Below are positions 20,732-28,932 of a stretch of DNA of 64,000 nucleotides, in pieces (position 1 is the stretch's first letter; the number at the start of each line of letters is the position of its first letter). The notes under the pieces were generated by a model. The model had not been told where the DNA came from, did not search any database, and worked only from the letters and a program-made list of their open reading frames with translations. Where the stretch lies: contig NZ_JAAGLV010000003.1 in the NCBI RefSeq assembly GCF_010548305.1, positions 427,805 to 491,804 of the forward strand, in the 5' to 3' direction. The DNA is from Streptomyces sp. SID13031 (GTDB lineage Bacteria > Actinomycetota > Actinomycetes > Propionibacteriales > Kribbellaceae). The position numbers and the translations under genes are program-made.

Positions 20732-22033
20732 ATGCGTAAGACACTCATCGCCGGTACCGCCGTCGCTCTTCTGGTCGGCAGCCAACTCCCGGCCCAGGCC
20801 GCGGGGCCGGGCGCTCCGGCCGACGTACAGGTCAGTTGGGCGGACGTCGCCAAGAGGACGGTCAAGCTCACCTGGACGGACAACGGTGAGAAGAACTACA
20901 TCGGCTACGAGATCGACGGCGTGAGGGCCGGAACTCTTCCGGATTTCGAGGCCGCCGGTGGTGACAACTCCGTGATCCTGACGGTCGGCTCGGGCCTGAC
21001 CGGCCAGATGAAGGTGCGTTTCCTCGTCTGGAGCGAGGATGCCGCCGGCGCCGTCAGCGCCAAGACGCCGACGGCGTGGTTCGACACGTTGCTCTCCGGC
21101 GCGCCGGTACTGACGAATGCCGAGATCCTGGCTGACCTGTCCCTGCGGCTCACCCAGCGGATGCCAAGTCCCGCTGCGGATACCACGCCTGATGACCCGC
21201 TGGACCTTCCGTCGGGCGTGACGTTCAGCGTCGGACGCTGGACGACCAACGCGGACCAACCGACCGAGACGTTCCCGGTCGCCGCGGGCAGCACCACGAC
21301 GACGATCCCGCCGCGACCACGGCCGTACAAGGTGGACTTCCAGTCACGCAACGAGTGGGGAAGCCACACCAACTACCTGCCGCTGACGTTCGCGCCGATG
21401 GGCGCCGCCCTGAAGGTCGATGCGCTGACCACCTTCGGACAGACGACCGGCTTCCAGATCAACTCGGGTCCGCTGCTGTGCATCGCAGCAGGGCCGTCGT
21501 GCCCGTACACCTACTCCGACACAGTGATCACTCAGATCCAGAGCCGCGCGAACGCCAGCCAGCCCTGGAAGACCATCGGGACCTGGTCGAAGACCGGGAC
21601 GAAGATCTCCGGCGGAGTTCCCGCGGTCGGCAGTACGCAGTACCGGGTCTGGGTCCCGGCCTGGAAGCAGCTCAACCCGAGCACCACTACGGGCATCACC
21701 GCGGCGGCCTCGACGACCGCACGGAGCTCTGCGACGCAGGCCAATGTCAGCTTCGGACTCACCAAATCGACCGCCCAGGTCGGTCAGGTGGTCCAGGCAG
21801 TCGTCTCGGTCAAGCCGGCCGGCGGGGGTACGGCGAGCCTGCAGTGGCTGGACGGGAAGGTCTGGCGGACGTCGGCGTACATCCCGCTGTCCAAGGGCAA
21901 GGGCACGCTGAGCTTCAAGGCATCAGGCCGCGGCGCTACGCGGTACTGGCGGATCGCCGTTCCCCAACTGACCTGGTACGGCAAGACCATCGTGCCGACC
22001 GTCAGCGCCCCTGTCTCCCTGACCGTTCGTTGA
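20732..22033 (+). CDS. Secreted Ig/FnIII-like repeat protein, array member 3
   Basis: The 433-residue paralogue has a signal peptide MRKTLIAGTAVALLVGSQLPAQAA and the FnIII-like pair (ADVQVSWAD, TWTDNGEKN, LADLSLRL, DDPLDLP). It shares RPRPY and NEWGS with its siblings. The cysteine loop is CIAAGPSC. The C-terminal domain is the most diverged of the four: LQWLDGKVWRTSAYIPLSKG lacks the HHG of the others, and the end reads TWYGKTIVPTVS. It starts 18 bp after member 2, with GAGGATC upstream of the ATG. Confidence 0.85.
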   Translation: MRKTLIAGTAVALLVGSQLPAQAAGPGAPADVQVSWADVAKRTVKLTWTDNGEKNYIGYEIDGVRAGTLPDFEAAGGDNSVILTVGSGLTGQMKVRFLVWSEDAAGAVSAKTPTAWFDTLLSGAPVLTNAEILADLSLRLTQRMPSPAADTTPDDPLDLPSGVTFSVGRWTTNADQPTETFPVAAGSTTTTIPPRPRPYKVDFQSRNEWGSHTNYLPLTFAPMGAALKVDALTTFGQTTGFQINSGPLLCIAAGPSCPYTYSDTVITQIQSRANASQPWKTIGTWSKTGTKISGGVPAVGSTQYRVWVPAWKQLNPSTTTGITAAASTTARSSATQANVSFGLTKSTAQVGQVVQAVVSVKPAGGGTASLQWLDGKVWRTSAYIPLSKGKGTLSFKASGRGATRYWRIAVPQLTWYGKTIVPTVSAPVSLTVR

Positions 22034-22052
22034 TCCCGAGGACCTGACCATC

Positions 22053-23327
22053 ATGCGTAAGACACTCGTCGCTGCCACCACGGCAGCGGTTCTGCTCGGC
22101 GCTTCACAGGTTCCTGCTGTCGCGGCCGAGCCGGAGATTCCGACGGATGTGCAGGTCAGCTGGGCCGATCTGGCCAAGCAGGACATCCGGGTCACCTGGA
22201 AGGACAACGGCGAGCAGAACTTCGTCATGGAAGAGATCGACGGGTTGGTGCTCAACCCGGGCTCTTGGCTCGTACGGCAAGATGCCGGTGGCAACAACGA
22301 GGTGATTCTCAAGTCCGGCTTCTTCCACAACAGGGACAAAGTCCGGATCACCGTCCGCAACAAGGTCAGCGGCGACAGCCCCCGGGCAGCGTCCGTATGG
22401 TTCGACACGAAACTGCCGGTCGCTCCCAAGCTCGTCGGGGCGAAGGTGCTGGCCGATCTCTCCCTGAAGCTGTCGTGGACGCAGCCCAAGGTCGTGGACA
22501 GCACGCCGAACGACCCGCTGGATCGCCCGGCCTCGGACGAAACGCTCGCCGTGACGGTCGGCACTGAGAAAGTCGCACTGCCGCTCGGCTCCACGGCTAC
22601 GACGATCCCGGCGCGTTCCCTGCCGTACGTGGTGCAGTTGGTCGCCGCCAACGAATGGGGACAGGCGACCCCGGATCCGTATCTCACCTTCGGCACGATG
22701 ACCGCCGGGCTGCGGATCGATCCGCTCGTGAACTTCCTCGACTCTGCGAACTTCGACCTCGATGCCAACGCGAGAACCTGTTCCGGCTGCGCCCCGATCT
22801 ACGCCGGTGGCGGCCAGGTCTCTTACCTGCAGAGCCGGGTTGACGCGTCGAAGCCCTGGAAGACCATCGGGCGCTACAACGGTGGATCGGGACCTAGGCT
22901 CAGTTACTACGTCGGCTCGTACGGCGGTCAGCAGTACCGCGTCTACATTCCGGCCTGGGCCGAGATCAGCAAAGAGCACCGGATCGTCACGCCGCCCTCG
23001 TCCACCAGTGCCCGGTACTCCGCGACGCAGACCAAATTCCTCGTGGCCGGGTTCAACACGCTGAACGCCAGGGTCGGCCAAGTGCTCACGACGACGGTGC
23101 GGATCCAGCCCGAGCCCACGATCAAGGCGAGTCTGCAGTGGTACGACGGCAAGGTGTGGCACCACGCGGCGTACATCCCGCTGACCAAGGGCCGGGGTAC
23201 GTTGAGCATCAAGGCGGCCGGGCGGGGCACCACGCGGTACTGGCGGGTCGCGGTGCCTAAGATGTCGTTCAACGGCAAGCCGATCGTGGCTACCGGGAGC
23301 CGGGCGTTCAAGTTGACGGTGCGCTGA
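22053..23327 (+). CDS. Secreted Ig/FnIII-like repeat protein, array member 4
   Basis: The 424-residue paralogue has a signal peptide MRKTLVAATTAAVLLGASQVPAVAA, close to member 3 in both protein and DNA. The FnIII-like pair has TDVQVSWADLAKQDIRVTWKDNG and LADLSLKLSWTQP, NDPLDRP. The cysteine loop is the shortest, CSGC. The C-terminal domain has LQWYDGKVWHHAAYIPLTKG and TTRYWRVAVPKMSFNGKPIV. It starts 19 bp after member 3. Directly after its stop, in the same frame, lies a remnant of a fifth tail. Confidence 0.85.
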   Translation: MRKTLVAATTAAVLLGASQVPAVAAEPEIPTDVQVSWADLAKQDIRVTWKDNGEQNFVMEEIDGLVLNPGSWLVRQDAGGNNEVILKSGFFHNRDKVRITVRNKVSGDSPRAASVWFDTKLPVAPKLVGAKVLADLSLKLSWTQPKVVDSTPNDPLDRPASDETLAVTVGTEKVALPLGSTATTIPARSLPYVVQLVAANEWGQATPDPYLTFGTMTAGLRIDPLVNFLDSANFDLDANARTCSGCAPIYAGGGQVSYLQSRVDASKPWKTIGRYNGGSGPRLSYYVGSYGGQQYRVYIPAWAEISKEHRIVTPPSSTSARYSATQTKFLVAGFNTLNARVGQVLTTTVRIQPEPTIKASLQWYDGKVWHHAAYIPLTKGRGTLSIKAAGRGTTRYWRVAVPKMSFNGKPIVATGSRAFKLTVR

Positions 23328-23402
23328 GGGACGGAAACGCTCTACAACGGGCTGCCTGTGCTGGCAACAGCCAGGCCGACCTTTCCACTTTCCGTCCGTT
23401 GA
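23328..23402 (+). pseudogene. In-frame tail remnant of a fifth array member
   Basis: Immediately after the TGA of member 4 the same frame continues for 24 codons to a TGA at 23400-23402 and ends YNGLPVLATARPTFPLSVR. This matches the C-termini of the four paralogues (for example MNGLPIVATPSKAFKLTVR). It has no start, signal or body. It is best read as the 3' stub left by unequal crossover or deletion within a longer array. Readthrough of the member 4 stop would fuse it on, but nothing suggests that happens. Confidence 0.75.
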
Positions 23403-23519
23403 CTCGGTATCGGAACGTGACCCAACGGGCGTTTTAGTCACGGTGAGTGACGAGCCTTAACTCAGTTCATCTGTTGTCCTCCTGGCGGCACGCCAGGCGT
23501 CGTGATCGCTACCGGAACC

Positions 23520-23563
23520 GTTCACCGCTCGTTCATCCGGGGCGAGCCACCCGGTCATCTGAT
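23520..23563 (+). promoter_or_regulatory. PHO box upstream of pstS
   Basis: Four 11-bp units in phase: GTTCACCGCTC (23520), GTTCATCCGGG (23531), a degenerate unit (23542) and GGTCATCTGAT (23553). They match the GTTCACC-type direct repeats bound by actinobacterial PhoP/RegX3 under phosphate limitation. Another GTTCATC at 23465 is also in 11-bp phase. The box ends 60 bp before the pstS start. Confidence 0.75.
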
Positions 23564-23622
23564 CTCCCTAACGTCTGTGGAAGTTCAAGAAGTCTGAATC
23601 CCGCAGAAGGGCAACAACTCTC

Positions 23623-24732
23623 GTGTCCGTCAATCGCCTGCTCCGCGTCGGCACCGTCGCCGTGGCATCCCTCGGCGTCCTCGCTCTGAGCGCCTGTGGC
23701 TCCGACCCGGAGCCGTCCGGCACCTCGAGCCCGGGCAGCACCACCTCGTCCACCGGCGGCGACTGCCCGAAGGGCACCCTGAACGCCGAGGGTTCCTCGG
23801 CGCAGAAGAACGCCATCGAAGAGGTCATCTCCAAGTACAACGAGAAGTGCGCCGACGTCACGGTGAACTACAACCCGACCGGTTCCGGTGCGGGGATCAA
23901 GCAGTTCAACGCGAGCCAGGTCGACTTCGCCGGTTCGGACTCCGCGCTGAAGCCCGACGAGGCCACCGCCGCCGCGACGCGGTGCGCGAACAACCCGGCC
24001 GTCAACCTGCCGATGGTCATCGGCCCGGTCGCGATCGCCTACAACGTCGACGGCCTCGACAAGCTGATCGTGGACGGCCCGACCGCCGCCAAGATCTTCC
24101 AGGGCACCATCAAGACCTGGAACGACCCGGCCATCGCGAAGCTGAACCCCGGTACGACGCTGCCGTCGGCCGCGATCGCCGTCTTCTTCCGCTCGGACGA
24201 GTCGGGGACCACGGAGAACTTCACCAAGTACCTCAAGGCCGCCGGTGGCGGTGCGTGGACCGGTGAGCCGGCCAAGAAGTGGACCGGCACGGGTGCCGGC
24301 AAGGAGAAGTCCGCCGGTGTCGCCGAAGGCGTGAAGAGCACCAAGAACTCGATCACCTACGTCGAGTGGAGCTACGCCGTCGACAACAAGCTGGGCGTGG
24401 CCCAGGTCGACACGGGCGCCGGCCCGGTCGAGCTGTCCGCGGAGTCCGCGGGCAAGGCGCTGGCCGCCGCGGTGCCGGCCGGTACCGGTAGCGACCTGGC
24501 TCTGAAGCTCGACTACGCGACCAAGGCCCCGGGTGCCTACCCGATCATCCTGGTCACGTACGAGATCGCCTGCACCAAGGGCCTGCCGGCCGAGAAGACC
24601 GCTCTGGTGAAGAGCTTCCTGTCGTACTTCGCCAGCGCCGACGGCCAGTCCTCGTTGACCGACCTGAAGTACGCCCCGCTGCCGGAGGAGACCCGTACCA
24701 AGGTCGACGCCGCCATCCAGGCGATCAGCTGA
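23623..24732 (+). CDS. pstS: Phosphate ABC transporter binding lipoprotein
   Basis: The 369-residue lipoprotein has lipobox LALSAC near residue 25 and a Ser/Thr/Pro linker. Its binding domain has LNAEGSSAQKNAIEEVI, NYNPTGSGAGIKQF, DFAGSDSAL and FFRSDESGTTENFTKYL, the conserved phosphate-contact loops of PstS. It captures phosphate outside the membrane and delivers it to PstC/PstA. The GTG start is downstream of a PHO box. A hairpin after the stop probably lets pstS be expressed above the downstream genes. Confidence 0.95.
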   Translation: MSVNRLLRVGTVAVASLGVLALSACGSDPEPSGTSSPGSTTSSTGGDCPKGTLNAEGSSAQKNAIEEVISKYNEKCADVTVNYNPTGSGAGIKQFNASQVDFAGSDSALKPDEATAAATRCANNPAVNLPMVIGPVAIAYNVDGLDKLIVDGPTAAKIFQGTIKTWNDPAIAKLNPGTTLPSAAIAVFFRSDESGTTENFTKYLKAAGGGAWTGEPAKKWTGTGAGKEKSAGVAEGVKSTKNSITYVEWSYAVDNKLGVAQVDTGAGPVELSAESAGKALAAAVPAGTGSDLALKLDYATKAPGAYPIILVTYEIACTKGLPAEKTALVKSFLSYFASADGQSSLTDLKYAPLPEETRTKVDAAIQAIS

Positions 24733-24763
24733 CCCGAGCGACACCGTAGTACAGCGTGATGTG

Positions 24764-24800
24764 AGCCCCGGTCGTTCCCACTCAGAGGACGGCCGGGGCT
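24764..24800 (+). terminator. Attenuating hairpin between pstS and pstC
   Basis: AGCCCCGGTCGT (24764-24775) pairs with ACGGCCGGGGCT (24789-24800) with one mismatch and a 13-base loop. It sits in the 119-bp gap inside an otherwise tightly packed operon. A partial terminator or 3'-end stabiliser here would give the usual excess of binding protein over permease; that role is inferred. Confidence 0.6.
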
Positions 24801-24851
24801 TCGCTCGCTGGCTTGCCACCCCGCATCGACCAGGCGCTTGGAGCAGCATCG

Positions 24852-25916
24852 ATGAGTAGTACAGACGGCACGGCCCCGCCCGACCGGCCGACCGACCGCA
24901 CCCCCGAGTCGAAGCTCGACCTCGGCCCGGTCGGGCACCTCGGCGACCGCTTGTTCGCCGGTCTAGCACGCGGTTCCGGCGGCCTGGTGGTCGTCATCGT
25001 CGCGTTCGTCGGCATCTTCCTGCTCGCGCTGGCGATCCCCGCGCTGGCCGACGACAACAGCAGCTTCCTGTTCTCGCGGGTCTGGGAGCCCGGCGGCGAG
25101 AACCCCCGGTTCGGGATCGCGGCCCTCTTCTACACCACGCTGATCAGCTCGATCATCGCGATGGTCATCGCGGTACCGATCGCGGTCGGCGTCGCGTTGT
25201 TCACCACTTACTACTCGCCCAAGCGGCTGGCCGCGCCGGTCTCGCACGCGATCGACCTGCTGGCCGCGGTCCCCTCGATCATCTACGGCCTCTGGGCGAT
25301 CATCTTCTTCGCCCCGATCCTGCGCCCGGTGATCAACGGTCTGAGCTCCGCGCTCGGCTGGATCCCGCTGTTCGAGAAGCCCGCCACCGAGAACCTCGGC
25401 GTGGTCTTCACCGCCTCGGTCGTGCTGGCGATCATGATCCTGCCGGTGGTCACCGCGATCAGCCGCGAGATCTTCGCCCAGACGCCGATCACCCATCGGG
25501 AGGGCGCGCTCGCCCTCGGCGCGACGCGCTGGGAGATGATCCGGATGGCCGTACTGCCGTACGGCCGGTCCGGTGTCGTCAGCGCCTCGATGCTCGGCCT
25601 CGGCCGCGCGCTCGGCGAGACCGTCGCCGTACTGATCATCCTGTCGGTGCCGAACGGCAACGACCCGTGGAACGCCTCCATCTTCGCCGGCGGCGAGACG
25701 TTCGCCTCGAAGATCGCGAACAACGCCGCGGAGTTCGACTCCCCGGAGAAGACCGGCGCCTACATCGCGGCCGGCCTGGTCCTGTTCGTGGTGACCTTCC
25801 TGGTCAACTCCGCCGCCCGCATCATCGTCGCGCGCAGCGGCCCGGGCGGTAAGCGCCCGCGCCGCAACCGCAAGGCCGACACCACTCCCGCCCAGACCGA
25901 AGGAGCCGCCTCGTGA
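24852..25916 (+). CDS. pstC: Phosphate ABC transporter permease PstC
   Basis: The product is about 354 residues, with a polar N-terminus and six or so membrane segments. The permease signature EAA-like loop is in REGALALGATRWEMIRMAVLPYGRSG, and LGRALGETVAVLIIL is typical of PstC. It forms the channel with PstA. The ATG at 24852 follows GGAGCAGCATCG; an in-frame start at 24813 is less likely. The TGA overlaps the pstA GTG (GTGA), so the two permeases are translationally coupled. Confidence 0.93.
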   Translation: MSSTDGTAPPDRPTDRTPESKLDLGPVGHLGDRLFAGLARGSGGLVVVIVAFVGIFLLALAIPALADDNSSFLFSRVWEPGGENPRFGIAALFYTTLISSIIAMVIAVPIAVGVALFTTYYSPKRLAAPVSHAIDLLAAVPSIIYGLWAIIFFAPILRPVINGLSSALGWIPLFEKPATENLGVVFTASVVLAIMILPVVTAISREIFAQTPITHREGALALGATRWEMIRMAVLPYGRSGVVSASMLGLGRALGETVAVLIILSVPNGNDPWNASIFAGGETFASKIANNAAEFDSPEKTGAYIAAGLVLFVVTFLVNSAARIIVARSGPGGKRPRRNRKADTTPAQTEGAAS

Positions 25917-26833
25917 CCACCATCGCCGCGAACAAGCCGGCGTACGACGGTCAGGCGCTCGATCTGACCGGCAAGTCCGGCGCCCGGGCGTTCAAGAACA
26001 CCCTGGCCACCGTGCTCATCATCTTGTGCTTCCTGGTCGCGCTCGTTCCGCTGCTGTGGATCCTGTGGACCGTGGTGAGTAAGGGCTACCACCTACTGCT
26101 CGACGGGGGCTGGTGGAGCGAGTCACAGCGTGGCGTGACCGTACGCCGGGTCGGCGGCGGTGCGTACCACGCGATCATGGGCACGCTGATCATGTCGCTG
26201 ATCTGCGCCGTGATCGCGGTCCCGATCGCCATCCTCGGCGCGGTCTACCTGGTCGAGTACGGCAAGGGCACCAAGGCCGCCAAGGTGGTCAGCTTCATGA
26301 TCGACATCCTAACCGGGGTGCCCTCGATCGTCGCCGCGCTGTTCATCTACGCGGTCTGGATCACCGTGCTCGGGTTCAACCGGGTCGGCTTCGCGGTGTC
26401 GCTGGCGCTGGTACTGCTGATGCTGCCGGTCGTGCTGCGCTCCACCGAGGAGATGCTGAAACTGGTACCGGACGAGTTACGCGAGGCGTCGTACGCGCTC
26501 GGGGTGCCGAAGTGGAAAACCATCCTGAAGGTGGTCGTGCCGACCGCGTTCGGCGGCATCATCACCGGCGTGATGCTCGGCCTGGCCCGGGTGATGGGTG
26601 AGACCGCGCCGCTGCTGATCCTGGTCGGCTACTCGAAGAACATCAACCTGAACCCGTTCGACGGGTTCATGGGCGCATTGCCGACGATGATCAACCAGGA
26701 CCGCACCGAGCTGGCTCTGCAGCCCGCCGCGGACCGGGTCTGGGCCGCCGCCCTGACGCTGATCCTGCTGGTCCTCCTGCTCAACCTGCTGGCCCGCCTG
26801 GTCGCGCGGTTCAGCACCATCAAGTCCAAATAG
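25913..26833 (+). CDS. pstA: Phosphate ABC transporter permease PstA
   Basis: The 306-residue permease has six predicted membrane helices. IAILGAVYLVEYGKG, DILTGVPSIVAALF and the cytoplasmic loop REASYALGVPKWKTILKVVVPTA, then GLARVMGETAPLLILVGY, are characteristic of PstA. It starts with GTG inside the pstC stop and is followed 20 bp later by pstB. Confidence 0.93.
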   Translation: MTTIAANKPAYDGQALDLTGKSGARAFKNTLATVLIILCFLVALVPLLWILWTVVSKGYHLLLDGGWWSESQRGVTVRRVGGGAYHAIMGTLIMSLICAVIAVPIAILGAVYLVEYGKGTKAAKVVSFMIDILTGVPSIVAALFIYAVWITVLGFNRVGFAVSLALVLLMLPVVLRSTEEMLKLVPDELREASYALGVPKWKTILKVVVPTAFGGIITGVMLGLARVMGETAPLLILVGYSKNINLNPFDGFMGALPTMINQDRTELALQPAADRVWAAALTLILLVLLLNLLARLVARFSTIKSK

Positions 26834-26853
26834 TCGAGAGGTTCTGAGTCGAT

Positions 26854-27630
26854 ATGGCTAAGCGCATCGAGGTCAGCGGCCTCAACGTCTACTACGGCGA
26901 CTTCAAGGCCGTCGAGGATGTGTCGATGACGATCGAGCCCCGCTCGGTCACCGCGTTCATCGGCCCGTCCGGCTGCGGCAAGTCCACCTACCTACGCACC
27001 CTGAACCGGATGCACGAGGTGATCCCCGGCGCCCGGGTCGAGGGCAAGGTGCTGCTGGACCAGCAGGACCTGTACGCGACGGGCATCGACCCGGTCGCGG
27101 TCCGCCGGGTCGTCGGCATGGTGTTCCAGCGGCCGAATCCGTTCCCGACCATGTCGATCTTCGACAACGTCGCGTCGGGGCTGAAGCTGAACGGGGTCAA
27201 GGACAAGAAGAAGCTCACCGAGGTGGTCGAGAAGTCCTTGCACGGCGCGAACCTGTGGAACGAGGTGAAGGACCGCCTCGAGAAGCCGGGAGCAGGTTTG
27301 TCCGGTGGTCAGCAGCAGCGGCTGTGCATCGCCCGGGCGATCGCGGTCGAGCCCGAGGTGATCCTGATGGACGAGCCCTGCTCGGCGCTGGACCCGATCT
27401 CCACGCTGGCGATCGAGGACCTGATCGAGAAGCTGAAGGACAAGTACACCGTCGTCATCGTGACCCACAACATGCAGCAGGCGGCCCGGGTCTCCGACCA
27501 GACCGCCTTCTTCAACCTGGCCGCGACCGGCAAGCCCGGCCGGCTGATCGAGATGGGTCCGACCAAGCAGATCTTCTCCAACCCGAACGAGAAGGCGACC
27601 GAGGACTACATCACCGGCCGCTTCGGCTGA
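26854..27630 (+). CDS. pstB: Phosphate ABC transporter ATPase PstB
   Basis: The 258-residue ABC ATPase has Walker [10 protein letters not shown] (37-45), the PstB-typical Q-loop [12 protein letters not shown] (91-102), signature LSGGQQQRL (149-157), Walker B VILMDEP (169-175) and the switch His in [14 protein letters not shown]. It powers PstC/PstA. No phoU follows; the PhoU-like protein in this window belongs to the Pit cluster. A strong hairpin ends the operon. Confidence 0.95.
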   Translation: MAKRIEVSGLNVYYGDFKAVEDVSMTIEPRSVTAFIGPSGCGKSTYLRTLNRMHEVIPGARVEGKVLLDQQDLYATGIDPVAVRRVVGMVFQRPNPFPTMSIFDNVASGLKLNGVKDKKKLTEVVEKSLHGANLWNEVKDRLEKPGAGLSGGQQQRLCIARAIAVEPEVILMDEPCSALDPISTLAIEDLIEKLKDKYTVVIVTHNMQQAARVSDQTAFFNLAATGKPGRLIEMGPTKQIFSNPNEKATEDYITGRFG

Positions 27631-27651
27631 GCCGTTCTCCGCTGCACTCCG

Positions 27652-27717
27652 CGCCCGTGTCCGCTGGGCCCGCGATCCCTTCTGTTGAAGGGGTTTCGGG
27701 CGCAGCGGGTGCGGGCG
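27652..27717. terminator. Long hairpin ending the pst operon
   Basis: A branched stem pairs CGCCCG (27652) with CGGGCG (27712), CCGCTG (27661) with CAGCGG (27703) and ATCCCTT-type bases with AAGGGG around a short CTGTTG loop. It separates pstB from the convergent DUF2752 gene and ends 3 bp before that gene's stop. Confidence 0.65.
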
Positions 27718-27720
27718 TCG

Positions 27721-28173
27721 TCAGTTCACGTTGCGGGCGATGCCGTAGGTAATGAGGAGGACCGTCAAGGCTCTGAGCGACCACGCCAGCGTTCGCGGGC
27801 CGATCCGAATCCGGGGCAGCTTGACCAGGCGGGTGCTCTCCAGCGCCCAGGCCAGAATTTGGTAGCCCACGGCAACGCCGATCAGTGGGCCGAGGACCAG
27901 CACCACCGGGTTGAAGTGCCAGGCGGCATTCAGGTCTCCCCTGAGTATGGCGGCCGCCATCCGGGTTGCTCCACAGAGTGGACAGTTCAGGCCAGTTGTG
28001 GCGTGCAGCAAGCAAGGGACGCCAAGGTGGAGCGATCCGGACAGCTGGTAGACCCCGGCCAGCGCGAATCCGCCGACGCCGACGGCGGCCAGACCAAGTA
28101 TGTGCCGGTCCAGCGGTTCGACGGGCTCTTGGGGGCGGAGCACGATAGCTTGCCGTGTCAGGATCACGCCCAC
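27721..28173 (-). CDS. DUF2752 membrane protein
   Basis: The product is about 150 residues with three or four membrane segments. It carries the DUF2752 hallmark CPLCGATRM (here NCPLCGATRMAAAILRGDLNAAWHFNP). The two cysteines and the N(P/A)xV segment are conserved in this family, which has no known function but often lies near TM2- or DUF4190-type proteins, as here. The start is uncertain: GTG at 28173 or 28167 has GGAGA close upstream, while TTG at 28197 would be longer. Confidence 0.82.
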   Translation of the reverse strand: MGVILTRQAIVLRPQEPVEPLDRHILGLAAVGVGGFALAGVYQLSGSLHLGVPCLLHATTGLNCPLCGATRMAAAILRGDLNAAWHFNPVVLVLGPLIGVAVGYQILAWALESTRLVKLPRIRIGPRTLAWSLRALTVLLITYGIARNVN

Positions 28174-28287
28174 CAAGGTATCTCCTGGCGCAGGCAACCT
28201 GCCGGGATCCTCGACGGCACTTGAGCCGTCTGAGCACTAGCCTGCGCCTGCAAGCCACTCCTCAACACGTCAGTAGAAGGGATCGTC

Positions 28288-28842
28288 GTGAGCACTCCGA
28301 CGCCACCGCCGGACAACGACCCGCAAGACCCCAACCAGCCGGGTCAGTACGGCCAGCAGCCAGGGCAGTACGGCCAGCAGCCAGGCCAGTACGGTCAGCA
28401 GCCGCAGGACGGGCAGCCGGGACAGCCCCCGTACGGTCAGCCTGGGCAGCCGCCCTACGGGCAGCCAGGTCAGCCGCCGTACGGCCAGCCAGGCCAGCCG
28501 CCGCAGTACGGTCAGCAGCCCGGATACGGGCAACAGCAGCCTGGGTATGGGCAGCAGCAGCCAGGTGGGTATCCGGGCCAGCCCGGCGGCTACCCGGGCC
28601 AGCAGGGCGGCTACGCCTACGGCAACGAAGTTCCGCAGAACAACACCCCGCAGACGCTGGCGATCATCGGCATCGTCTGTATCTTCCGCTGCTCGCCGGC
28701 CGCGATCGTCCTGGGCTTCCTGGCCCAGAGCAAGTTCCGCGAGCAGGGCAAGTCGGACACCCTCGCCAAGGTCGCCTGGATCGGTGGCATCGCCGCCTTC
28801 GCGCTCGGCGTGATCGTCTACGCGTCCGGCACCGGCCGCTAG
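28288..28842 (+). CDS. Gln/Pro/Gly/Tyr-rich membrane protein (DUF4190-like)
   Basis: The 184-residue product has residues 1-115 built of imperfect QPGQYGQ and GQPPYGQP repeats. Two membrane segments follow (about 127-150 and 163-181) with a short loop [20 protein letters not shown], as in DUF4190 proteins. Such low-complexity N-termini are common in actinobacterial membrane proteins that interact with division or secretion machinery; no specific role is shown here. The GTG start has GAAGGGATC upstream. After the TAG the frame continues for 14 coding-like codons to 28887. Confidence 0.8.
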   Translation: MSTPTPPPDNDPQDPNQPGQYGQQPGQYGQQPGQYGQQPQDGQPGQPPYGQPGQPPYGQPGQPPYGQPGQPPQYGQQPGYGQQQPGYGQQQPGGYPGQPGGYPGQQGGYAYGNEVPQNNTPQTLAIIGIVCIFRCSPAAIVLGFLAQSKFREQGKSDTLAKVAWIGGIAAFALGVIVYASGTGR

Positions 28843-28893
28843 AACTTCGCGGACAAGATCAACGACACGCTGGTCGTCAAGCTCTGACGCTGC

Positions 28894-28923
28894 GGGGACG
28901 AGGCCGGCTTCGGCCCCGTCCCC
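28894..28923. terminator. Hairpin between convergent membrane protein genes
   Basis: GGGGACGAGGCC (28894-28905) pairs with GGCCCCGTCCCC (28912-28923) with one mismatch and a short GGCTTC loop, just before the stop of the minus-strand gene at 28933. Confidence 0.6.
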
Positions 28924-28932
28924 GGCTCAGCT

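Noticed and set aside
28288..28640. Tandem DNA repeats of the QPGQYGQ region as a mobile repeat
   Set aside because: They are explained by the low-complexity coding sequence of the membrane protein.
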